From positions 28,741,469 through 28,805,468 of the forward strand of contig OX465584.1 of NCBI GenBank assembly GCA_950022655.1: a DNA stretch of 64,000 nucleotides, given 5' to 3'. The first letter of the stretch is position 1; every line of letters starts with the position of its first letter. The notes under the pieces are model-generated. The model saw nothing but the letters and a program-made list of their open reading frames with translations. It did no database searches and was not told the origin of the DNA. Below, piece by piece: positions 51,901 through 61,670 of this stretch. This stretch comes from Alentia gelatinosa. Its lineage: Eukaryota > Annelida > Polychaeta > Phyllodocida > Polynoidae. The translations under genes were made by a program, and so were the position numbers.

Positions 51901-54320
51901 CTGCAGATATGTGAGGAAGTTTAAACCACGGGTTTACTGGCACGAGCGGGCCTCAATTAATAATATCTGGTTTGTTTAGTTTTTGCACAAGGACAAAAAT
52001 TAAAATGTATATACTGAAAATGAATACATAAATTTCCTTGGATTGTGGAAAGCTGCAATTTCTAGCGTCGTAATATGAGCTTAGTAACGGCATGGCTATG
52101 AATCGATATTTGTATGATACAACACTGCGAGTGTTGCCGATGTGTATGAAATGTCGTAATTCTGTTATTTGTTGGAAAACTTGCATCCGTGTATACATTC
52201 CACGACGAAAACTGACCACATTATCCCCGTTTCAATCTACTATTGTAACAGAATCGGACCTTAGTGCAATAACACTAAACTATAATACCCAAATCTGTTT
52301 AATCATCTAAATCAGTTGCACCTGCATTTAAAAGAATGTCCATGACACTTCTTACATACATCATACACATCAGAGATTTTATTAGATATCAGAATTATTT
52401 TCACACCTGGCCTTACATTCTCCCTCAAACATGACACCTTCCTGCACTGACCCCAATCGGGAGGCGATTAATAACGCCTCTCACACCTACTTCACCTTCA
52501 TTCCACAACCCGACCAGACACACTCATCCCACGAGTGCCAACTTATCAAACCACTTACCCACTCGGGTAGCCTGAACTCGATCTATTCACTCCCTGGTTG
52601 CCCATCGGACCGGCCCGAACATGCACTCACTCTATTACATGTGCATTAGCAAAACCTTACCTTCTAGTGACCCCCTTCCCTCTACTCACTGTGCCCTTAT
52701 CAATGCCCTGCCCCACACCACGTCGCAGCCACCCCGTACGCCCTGAGGGTGGAGCAAGGGGACAGTTCGCAGCCCCACCTATCGGCCAGGCTATCTGACA
52801 GCGCCCCCTCTCGGGCCACACCACGCAGGGTGCTGGGTCTTGTTGATGGTGGAGATTTAAGTGACATCTTGGATCCCCGAGACGCTGCATTGGCCACCGC
52901 CTGGCACTGAACCCAGATCCAAGGGGGGACGGCAATACTTTGATGTTCAATCAATTGAAAAGGCCAGCAGTTCACCTACTCGGGTCTTGGTGTAGTTTAC
53001 TGTCAGCTAGTGTTGGTATGAGGGAATAATACAAGACACTACGCGATGGAGTCACCTTGCTGCGGGCAATACGCTCTGAAAATTGGACAGTACCAATGGT
53101 GTCCTGTGATCTCGCGGTGACCACCTGGGACATTGCTCTGGCCTTTCCATCAGACTATTTGGAGGAATATTAAAAATTATATTTTCAACAATAAAAGTGG
53201 CCTCCTGTGATTAAGACCAAATACATTATAAGAATCATTACAGTTAAAATCTAGTTAGAATTCACATAAAAACGGACTTTGTTAAGGGTTGGATCGTGCA
53301 CATGTTAAATGATATAAGTCAAAACATTTTATTTGTTCACCAATGGATGGTACACATGTAGCTACGAAGGATATCCAATTGTTGTAAGCTGGAGCGATCA
53401 CGTGTACATTTCTATAGACTATCTGATAAATAAAAAAAAGGAGCAAAGCTCGTTTTTAAAAGGGCCTTCTTATTACGTCAGATGATTTGCTCAAGAATAA
53501 CCCTTGAGACATCAAATAATCCGTTATTCGGAGGGAAATCCGGTGAAATCCCATGCCTGTATATATACATATACTTCCCAGTGAAGATGTCTCAGTAGAT
53601 TGCATCGCCTACGTCTCGTGCCTCAGCCCATCAGAGCGCATCAAAACAGGTCAGGTAGGCAATGCCCACTGGCAGTGAGAAATACAATTGTGGCCGTTGG
53701 TGTCAGACTAAATCTCTACCGTTAAAGCAATGGTCATCGCCAACTCTGTACGGAATAAAGACCATTTCTGCTCGCTCCGAGTCTCATCTGTTGTTGCTGT
53801 CATTGTGGATTTTCCCATTTACTTCTGGGCCCCACAGGTTTGGCCTCTGGAGGCAGTAAACTCACCGTCCGGAAGACTTCACGTCTGATTGGTGCTCACA
53901 GCACGTGCGTGAGCTGCTCGCCAGCAGAAAATAAAACTTGGGGCAACGTTCACAGCGGATTTATCTCATCGCGAGACTGTGGCTGAGCCTGCCTGCTGCC
54001 CATACACGTAGGATTTACACTGAAATAAGGTGTTCTCTGGTAACTGGTGACGCATTACTACACAGGTTGCTGATGATTTTAGGAAATTTACGTCGTACCA
54101 AAAGACATTTTGCAATAGCCTAATTCTGTGATAAATTGGGATCTATCTATGATTTGTTTGTATGTCTGATTTTATGTTTGTTCAACCATTAGTCCTCGCG
54201 AGGCTTGGTCTGCTGGGGTGGACAGAAATTACCAATCTGTTCACCCTCTTGGTCGCCTCGCCTCCTCGTGGTGCAGACTGGATATGCTTGCACGCAAGCA
54301 TAACTAAAGCGACCGGGGTG
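48960..54320. other. Upstream intron, mostly unrecognised
   Basis: Apart from the MITE copy at 51788-52064, no clear repeat or gene was recognised. GC-rich patches at 49440-49600 and 52640-52930 are open on both strands. A short AT tract is at about 50629-50642. Confidence 0.5.
51788..52064 (+). mobile_element. hAT-like MITE copy, diverged
   Basis: It begins near AATGTCAGCTGGAGTCAG and contains GAGACCGAGAAAACATGG, a GGCCTCAATTAATAATATCT block and an AT-rich right end finishing CTGCAATTTCTAG. The length (277 bp) agrees with the full copy. Confidence 0.5.
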
Positions 54321-54323
54321 GGT

Positions 54324-54617
54324 GGGGAGTTAGCTCAGTGGTAAAGAGCAAGGGACTTTGTTCATTCGGGTCCCACTGCAGCCACTTTTCTCCTACACCC
54401 CCCAGCAGTGGTAGATTTACTGCTATATCAAAGGCCAATCCTTCTCATACCATGTCCATGTGGTGTGGGAAGTAAAAGAACTCTCACCTCGGTAAATGTG
54501 TAGGGGTGGGATTTCTTTCTAAATTCATTTCATAGATTCGATCACCACCCTTGTGGTGAGAAAGTCTGGTGAGAACCTTCAATGGTTAACTGGACGTTAA
54601 ATCAAACCCACAAACAA
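54324..54617 (+). mobile_element. tRNA-derived SINE, plus orientation
   Basis: The head starts GGGGAGTTAGCTCAGTGG, with a clear pol III box A (TTAGCTCAGTGG, 54330-54341). A shortened anticodon region and a degraded box B (TTCATTCGGGTCCCACTGCA) follow. A central body ending GGGGTGGGATTTCT is shared with the SINEs at 54619-54835 and 58930-59281. The 3' end is TTAACTGGACGTTAAATCAA followed by CCCACAAACAA. The head is too damaged to be a functional tRNA gene. Confidence 0.75.
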
Positions 54618-54618
54618 T

Positions 54619-54835
54619 TGCGAGGCTTCCTTACGTTTCAGGTCTTCTCAATGGTTTTACACCACAGGGGTGATGATTGAATCTATATGGGGTATTTAGG
54701 TAGAAATCCCACCCCTACATATTTACTGGGGTGAGTTCTTTTATCCCGCGCTCCACATAGACATGGTATCAGAAGGACAGACCTTTGATATCGCAGTAAA
54801 TATACCACTGTTGGAAATAGAGGAGGAAAGTGGGC
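54619..54835 (-). mobile_element. Same SINE family, minus orientation, head missing
   Basis: Read on the minus strand it carries the same body as the adjacent copy: the TACTGCGATATCAAAGG block, CCATGTCTATGTGGAGCG, AAAAGAACTCACCCCAG and GGGGTGGGATTTCTACC. The tRNA-like head is absent. It sits tail to tail with the plus copy, so together they form a roughly 500-bp inverted repeat. Confidence 0.7.
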
Positions 54836-55180
54836 ATCAAATATGAAAGTATTCATGTCGGTAAGATTGCTGCCCTCTAGAATTTACGGAAGAACTGAAG
54901 GAAATATAGATGAACACTGCCTTTCGTCTTGTTTTGAATATTCTTCATAAACCACATTACCATGCGGACTCAGTTGTAGTTGACTTACGATACTGCACGC
55001 CTGGACATGATCGCCGTGTGGTACTTACCTAGAAAAGGACAAAATATAACGATTAGTAATATTGCCATGATCAACATTTCAATAGATATTACAGAGAACA
55101 GCAGGGTAATTCATGACATGATTACAATACTGATTCCTTCATTAAAAAAAAACACTCTACGGTGTAGATCTGGTGTACAT

Positions 55181-55321
55181 AAACAATAATCGATGCTTAT
55201 GTGGACAGGCGGCTGTAAACCACGAGTGGTTGACGCGTAGTAATACACAAGCGTCATTGAGTGTATTAGGACATAAACCTCGAGTGGTTTACCGAGCCGC
55301 CTGTCTTCAAAACCATTGTTT
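55181..55321. mobile_element. Hairpin element with GACAGGCGGC arms
   Basis: The core arms (55204-55248 and 55261-55305) start GACAGGCGGCT and include a TAAACCAC pair and an AATACAC/GTGTATT pair. The outer ends are AAACAAT/ATTGTTT at 55181-55187 and 55315-55321. The loop is 12 bases. It resembles a MITE and has no coding capacity. Confidence 0.75.
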
Positions 55322-55692
55322 GTTGTATTTATCATCCATCTTCCCAAATAAATTAAATTCAGGAACTACCATATTAAAGGATATATCAATGAGGACTTTT
55401 TCTTTAGCTCTATAAGAAAAAGGAACTTTTTTCTCGTTTATGACAGCTTTGAGGCCGTATACCATGGTTAAGGTATCTGACAGTTTTTAAACAATGAGTA
55501 GCGGTTTACTGAGTCCCCATTTATTCTCAATGAAGACTCTGTATACCACGGATAATAATAAATTCATAGAAACAATGAGCTTCGCTTGTTTTCTTCCACT
55601 GCGACAACACCTCTGCTCCAGGCCGGACCTACATGTGACTGGTCCTAGGGAGATCATACCACATATTTTTGCACAACGTTACGAGCCCACAT

Positions 55693-55812
55693 GACGGCTG
55701 GCCGAGTGGTCTCTCGAGAGGCCGGTAGCGTACATAGTCAGGTAATCTTAGGTAATACACTCGGCGCCCTGAGGGGGACTCGTGACCCAGCTCGCCTAAC
55801 CCAAGGCAACAC
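55693..55812 (+). mobile_element. Possible tRNA-Ser/Leu-like SINE head
   Basis: GACGGCTGGCCGAGTGGT contains a perfect type-II tRNA box A (TGGCCGAGTGG, 55699-55709). A weak box B-like GGGACTCGTGACC lies at 55776-55788. The box spacing is too long for a normal tRNA, so a diverged SINE is more likely than a gene. A chance match is possible. Confidence 0.25.
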
Positions 55813-56160
55813 ACCTGCGGCCAGCTCTAGCCAACCTCGCCAGCGGTGCATCCCTGCTGGCATCAGGTGGGAGGGGTAAATCAGGCTGCCTCCAGTCGGC
55901 AGGCACGCTGAGGGTATGAGGAGAGGGTTGGTGGTGAAGTCGACTTATTACCTGTAGAATTCGCTTACTGGTATGCATGAAGAACGAAAAATACTTATAT
56001 AGAACGTCCTGACCATGCTGTACAAGTCATAGAACGAGATGCTAAATTACCGTTTGTACGGACCGAGGCGTTTACGACGAGTTCCGTACTTCCGAAATTT
56101 CATTTTTCTTAACAACCAAAATTTTAATAAATGTGTATGGCTAGGTGGTCCGTATTTTAG

Positions 56161-56179
56161 TGTACGGACCAGTGGTCCG
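56161..56179. repeat. TACGGACC palindrome and repeated half-sites
   Basis: TACGGACCAGTGGTCCGTA is a palindrome with 8-bp arms. Further GGTCCGTA or TACGGACC half-sites lie at about 56055 and 56145, giving four half-sites in about 125 bp. Confidence 0.8.
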
Positions 56180-57709
56180 TACAGTATTTTTACGTCATAT
56201 GGCAAAACGATGCGTATTTACAGTATATACGGCATGGGTATATAGTAAAGTCCTAAAACCAAACATATATATATAAGTATTGCAAAAATCTTGGTTGTCC
56301 CATCGCTCAAAAACTTTCAAGCTATTTTTTTTCTCGAAAAGTTCGGTAGTCTATATTTGTTCCTAGTTAGTCTGATACGCCCAGTGCGTATGTCATCTCC
56401 TGATCTATACGTGCTTGTGGTTGAATTAATCGTAGGTTAATGGTACTTGAGATATACAAGTGTTGATCACTATACCATGTTCCATGAGGTGTAAATCACC
56501 AGTGGCAAGAGAATGAACACATGGTCTTACTTACCTGTGCTAGCATGACTACAGAAATATTTCTCCAAATATAGCACTACATTTTCCATAAAACCTATAT
56601 TAGTTACTAGAATCTATGCAATATTGCCATGAGGCGTAATCCGTGTTCTTATGCGACTTTGTAATAAAAGTCCTAGAAAGTTTTTGTGCTAATCAGTATG
56701 AGTAGTGTCTTCACTTGATTCGTCCTAAACAGCGAAAATGCTATAGATATACATCTTCTCATGTAAGTGCGCCTTTTTTCAATTGACTGATGCAAATTCT
56801 ATAAGACCAGGGGGAAATTCTGAGCTGGGGTGACACTGACGGATGATTGTGGAGGGTGGGCATTTTGAATTTAGGCCTTAGCTACATAATGTTCTGCAAA
56901 AATCCAGTCAGCATCCTTTTATATCACACTGTTTCCTAGAGTAGTATCCTAGACAACGACGTCCAACGATCAAATATCTTGACTTGATTTGAATAGATCA
57001 CCTTGATTCCACATTTCCAGTACTTTGTATGTGGAATTCACCACGTGTCTACAAACAGAATTCGCCCCCAACCCGTACTCTGTACTCTGGTGGCCGCCCT
57101 GAGCGTTCTGCCATGCGCACTCGGTGAGAAATCTGCCACCTTGATGTATGGCCACCACCAGAGGTCAGCGCCTGAAGGTCAGAGGTCAGCCTCCAGGATT
57201 TGGCTCGGCTGCGGACAGATTCGACTTGAGATGTACTACAAGGATGTACAAGGTACATTCTATACAGTTCAACATACTTGAAGCAATCCCGGATTTACAG
57301 AAACACTAGGGTATTGTCTTATCTGTGGATCCAGAAATGTGAAATATGCAAAATGCCATAAACGTGTATGTTTGCATTTGGCATATGTCTGTGCTATACA
57401 AACAAAGATAGCATATGGAATATGGTGTCCTTCTCAGTATAGCTCTCAAACTTACTCAGACTCTTTTCCTACTTGACTACCAAAGACGGTGATATGGTGG
57501 AGTGTCCTGCCTAGTATGGTTGAAAGACTGGCTAAAAGTACTAGACTGGCTAAAAGTACGAGACATGAAATAGGCGCAAACAGTGTCTTCAAAGGAGAGG
57601 AAACATAAATCGAGCTGTAAATGTAGTGAGCTTCTCGATATTTTTTTTTTTCAAACCTTACGCGGGTTGAGTGTGGTTTAACAGATATCTCTTGGTCTGA
57701 GGAGATACA

Positions 57710-57905
57710 CCTATGCATAAATGCAATAGCATCATAACGTGACGTCATATATACCCGTATGTAAAGGTACCAAAGTGTAACTGCATATATGTCTGTATGC
57801 AATAGCATTTATATGTCTGAATGCAATAGCATAATATATAGATTCGTGTAAAAACATCATAGCATAATTGCATATATACACGAATGTAATAGAATTATAG
57901 CGCAA
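57710..57905. repeat. Degenerate tandem repeat, period about 30 bp
   Basis: Modules of the type TATGTCTGTATGCAATAGCA recur about five times (clearest at 57783-57830) with drift in length and sequence. Confidence 0.6.
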
Positions 57906-58929
57906 TATGACTCTTATCTACCATGTTTCTGGCTAAAATCACACAATACCGTCTAATCTATCATTATTCAAACCGCTGTTGTTGATGGTCGTGGTTCGGG
58001 TCTCCCTTGATAAGCTCGGTTTCCAGATAGTTTCTGAAAAGTCCTGTTAAATATAAAACTAAGACGTGTAGAGAAACAACAATGATAACTCTGGCAGGTC
58101 TAGATAGCAGACTAGTAACTTTGCAACAACAACGTCAGCAGGATTGGTTGGGATCAATTTGATCAATAGTGACCGTAATCATTTCAGCTGATATTTACAC
58201 AACAATCGCAAGAACAACTAATAACCCTGGATCAACAATTCCAAACTCCGTGGCAGATGTTACTGTGGACTGAAAATAAAACTCCGGAAGGGGGAAGAAG
58301 TGCCAGGTCGTTTTTACCAATTTAACTCTAAACAGGTCTGACTGGCACGGAAATGGATGAGAGGCAGGATTCGTCTGCAGGAGGCTTGAAGAAAGCAGGA
58401 GGAATGAGGGCGGGCAAACGGGGATGGGTGTGGGAAAGGGATTGGGTCTGGAGGGCCGGGGTCTAAGGTCGGCAGTTGGGCGGAAGCAGGCCACAGGGCA
58501 AACGGCGTAGGGCATACATGTGCATGTATATGACAAAGGGGCTAACTGATGAGGAGGGGCTGAACACTGCAGGAGGGGTGCTGCCATCGAAGGTGATAAA
58601 CTACACCCCGCCTACTTACTGCCATGGCACCCATTTTATATCAATTCATGAATTCCACATATCAATTCTAGACTGTGGAATAAACATAAGGTGCCTGAAC
58701 ATAAGTGAAAGGTAGGAGAGTCGGCAGATGGTGCTGCAGAGAGAGTATATCGGTTGTGCGGTTGGATGTGGAATATGTGGCTGTAGTTAGCTGGCGTATT
58801 GGGACAGGGCGGAGGTCAACAGTATGTTAAAGGAGTGTATGGGGAAGATGTTTACTGGATTAGGGGGTGATATGTGGTGAAATGGGAATGGGACTTCTGG
58901 TGTGCATAAGTACTGGGCAAAGGTGGGAG

Positions 58930-59281
58930 GTTTGTTTGTTTGTTTATCAGTATATTTACATCCGATGGGACCTGAAGGTATATAGGGACGTTCTCAGGCC
59001 TCAGCTTTTATCACTGGTTATATACTTGTTGTTTTTGTTGGTTTGTATACACACGCTGCAGGGGTGGTGATGTAATTCAGGTAGAAATCCCACTCCTACA
59101 CATTTACTGAGGTGAGAGTTCTTTTCCTTCCCACTCACGATATAGACATTGTATGAGAAGGACTGGCTTTTGAAATAACAGTAAGACTACCATTGCTGGG
59201 TATCGAGAAGGCAGGTGGCTGCAGTGGGATTTGAACCTACAACTTTGTGATTATGAGTCCAAGGTTTTATCCACAGAGGTA
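58930..59281 (-). mobile_element. tRNA-derived SINE, best-preserved head
   Basis: On the minus strand the tRNA-like head runs from 59281, with box B GGTTCAAATCC (complement at 59227-59237) followed by CACTGCAGCC. The body includes the CTTCTCATACAATGTCTAT segment, AAAGAACTCTCACCTCAG and GGAGTGGGATTTCTACC, then a tail ending in AAACAAACAAAC. The start of the head, expected to be G-rich, is replaced by the 20-C tract at 59282-59301. Confidence 0.75.
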
Positions 59282-59301
59282 CCCCCCCCCCCCCCCCCCC
59301 C
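59282..59301. repeat. Poly-C tract, 20 bases, at a SINE 5' end
   Basis: An uninterrupted run of 20 C. It sits exactly where the G-rich 5' end of the minus-strand SINE should be, suggesting expansion of that short G run. Confidence 0.95.
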
Positions 59302-59380
59302 ATGTGGGAGGTGAGACTGGGGACGGGGGTACATATTGGATATAGATTGTGTATACTCGTTTCTCGTTGATTGTAATGAG

Positions 59381-59646
59381 CAGGGATGTCAGTTGGAGTC
59401 AGGCAGAAAAATGGAAATATTTCATTTGGATTTTTCTGCCATAGTGAAATCGGGAAAACTTGGATAATATGTCCTTTTCGGCCATGGCATGGGGCTGAAG
59501 GTCTGTCGGGAGGTTCAACCCATGGTTTTATTGTAGTAATTGAGGCTAAATCACTATTATCTTTGGCAGAAAAAGGGACAATAAATTACATATACTGGAT
59601 ATGAAAAAGTGGATTTCCACGGAAAAATGGAAAACTGACATCTCTG
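59381..59646 (+). mobile_element. hAT-like MITE, best full copy with target duplication
   Basis: A 266-bp element begins CAGGGATGTCAGTTGG and ends AAACTGACATCTCTG. The ends form a terminal inverted repeat (CAGRGATGTCAGTT). It is flanked on both sides by AATGAG (59375-59380 and 59647-59652), a 6-bp direct repeat. CAG-type termini with short duplications point to the hAT superfamily. It has no coding capacity beyond spurious frames, so it must be non-autonomous. This copy defines the family used for the other copies listed here. Confidence 0.8.
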
Positions 59647-61124
59647 AATGAGGATGATGTGGCTGTGGGTAAAGGGATAGCGCAGGTTACAGAAGGTATG
59701 GGTAGATCCTACTCAAGGGCCGATATAATGAGGGAGCAGAGTACGAGGTGGGGGAGGGGTGGGGTTGTCTCAGTGAGTGTGAGGATAGATTGTGGTGACA
59801 GGCCAGGTTCTGCACCTGACAAAGACGGGGGTTCCCCGGGTAGGGGTATCATCGTCTCTGATAGGGCAGTATCAGGGTATCAGTCACCTGTTGGTGGGGG
59901 TTCTGATAAGGCACCGGGAGGGGAATAGTCCTCATGCACCGAGCACCTCACACCAACTCATACCTGGCCCAAACCAAGTAGGAAGTCAACGTTTCTTTAT
60001 ACAGATTTCTTATATATAGCTTTTTATATACTGATAAGACACATCACCTCTCTCTTCTTGGAGAATCTTGGATATTATTTTATTCTGCTTTAAGTCACAT
60101 GTTTGTGAGACCTACCCTTTGCGTTTTCTTTGCGGTGTAGGCAGAAATCCGCATCGTCAATAGGTCAAAATAAAGTGACATGATGACCTACATTATAACA
60201 TCTGAACATCGATCTGAGGTGCCTCATCATACTTACCACTCATGTTCTATCAGGTCTGACTGTATTTTGAAGCAGATCCATCCATGAATATACAGCAGTG
60301 CACCACCAACATACCACAGGCAGAGTAAACCTCAGGGGTGTCTGTTAGGTACTGGGGGAATTGCCTCTGCATGTACTCTGGATGAATCACGTAAGCGGAA
60401 CGTACGTGTAAGACATATGGCATTTTATCTCTTCATTCTAGCAAGCAAATGAAGAACTGCTCGGGGGCATTTGTGTTTGCTACTGAGCGTTGCCTCTGGC
60501 CTAACCACCCTGCCGCTATACTTGACAAGGCTCGACACGACCTACATGTAAGGTAGTATGGCCTGTGAGTGAATACTGAGCTGCACTGATATGATTGATC
60601 TGCTCTTAACTGCTCATTCATCTCTGACACTTATCCTGCCTAGTGACGTACTCAGGCGTAACACTAAACCCGGGACTGAGGAGTAAGAGACTGATTGGCG
60701 GAGCAGTAGGAAGGTCGTGATAAGATTAATAATTTACTGTAGATTAGCAAAGCCGCACGGCCAGCTAGTAAAGACGTGAAGAACACAACACTGCAGCAGC
60801 CGTGTAGAATTAACAACAACCTACTTGAACGTAACCATTTGAGCAGTAATGAAATATGCACAGCATGTCAATTTATCTAATGGTTCCACAACTGTCATTC
60901 AAGGTAGCATCAGCATAGGGAACGGGCGTTACCTCGTCCTAAACATTCTAATGGTTATTTGCACAGGTTTCCTCCTTACATTGCGTATTATCCTACCCCT
61001 TATAAAAAACGCCATAGGCTTAACATGGGATTTGTTTATGTCATGGGTAGTGACATAAAGTGTTGTTTATGCCACTACTTTCTGATACTGAAAAAAATAT
61101 GGAAACGGGGTAGGATAAGATCTA

Positions 61125-61240
61125 GACGCCACTCGTTTGAGTTTGAGCTTATTTATGCCACTCATTTTGTTGGCTCCATAATGTCACTCGTCTTCGACTC
61201 GTGAAATTATAAATAAACTCAGACTCAAACTCGTGACGTC
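61125..61240. mobile_element. Hairpin element with 32-bp arms
   Basis: The left arm 61125-61156 (starting GACGCCACTCGTTTGAG) pairs with the right arm 61209-61240 (ending CAAACTCGTGACGTC) with few mismatches. The 52-bp spacer repeats the CACTCGT/CACTCAT word. It is likely a short foldback element. Confidence 0.65.
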
Positions 61241-61352
61241 TCTTGATATTATTGCATCTATAGCTCGATGAAATGACAATTCAAATGCTAATAACAACAA
61301 TTCGAAGCAGAGGGTTCCATACGTTGCTGCCGCTACTGTTCCTGCCGCGTGA

Positions 61353-61670
61353 GTGGAGGTTCTGAAGGATAACCCAGATTCTCCCTCTCCCCTTTCCGAG
61401 CTGCTCACTATTCAGATGTTTATACCCAAGGTTGAGTTGCTCAGTGTTGCTCCTAGCGACTCGTTCGCGGTGCCCGTGCTCAACCAGCTAAACCGTCGTG
61501 GCTATCTGTTTCACCTGGGGCCCGATATCTTAAACAAACCGCTCGCCCGTCACCCCGAACCCCGCCGCTCCAGTCATCAGCGGCAACGTGAGCTGGTTCC
61601 GAGTGAACAGCTCCGAGCAGCTCCGGGACTGGCCCGCCTATACACTACACTGGTCAAAGAAGCGGCTTAA
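61353..61670 (+). CDS. Unrecognised GC-rich open stretch
   Basis: About 105 codons are open on the plus strand in a GC- and CpG-rich block set in AT-rich sequence. A stop lies just upstream and there is no ATG at the left edge. The peptide includes LLTIQMFIPKVELLSV, PVLNQLNRRGYLFHLGPDI and ends LYTTLVKEAA. From about 61530 a second plus-strand frame is also open and equally protein-like (GNVSWFRVNSSEQLRDW), which suggests either a frameshifted remnant or simply stop-poor DNA. No family was recognised. It lies 110 bp beyond the hairpin at 61125-61240. Confidence 0.2.
   Translation: MEVLKDNPDSPSPLSELLTIQMFIPKVELLSVAPSDSFAVPVLNQLNRRGYLFHLGPDILNKPLARHPEPRRSSHQRQRELVPSEQLRAAPGLARLYTTLVKEAA

Noticed and set aside
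54324..54395. tRNA gene
   Set aside because: Box A is good, but the anticodon region is shortened, box B is degraded, and the sequence continues into a SINE body shared with two other loci.
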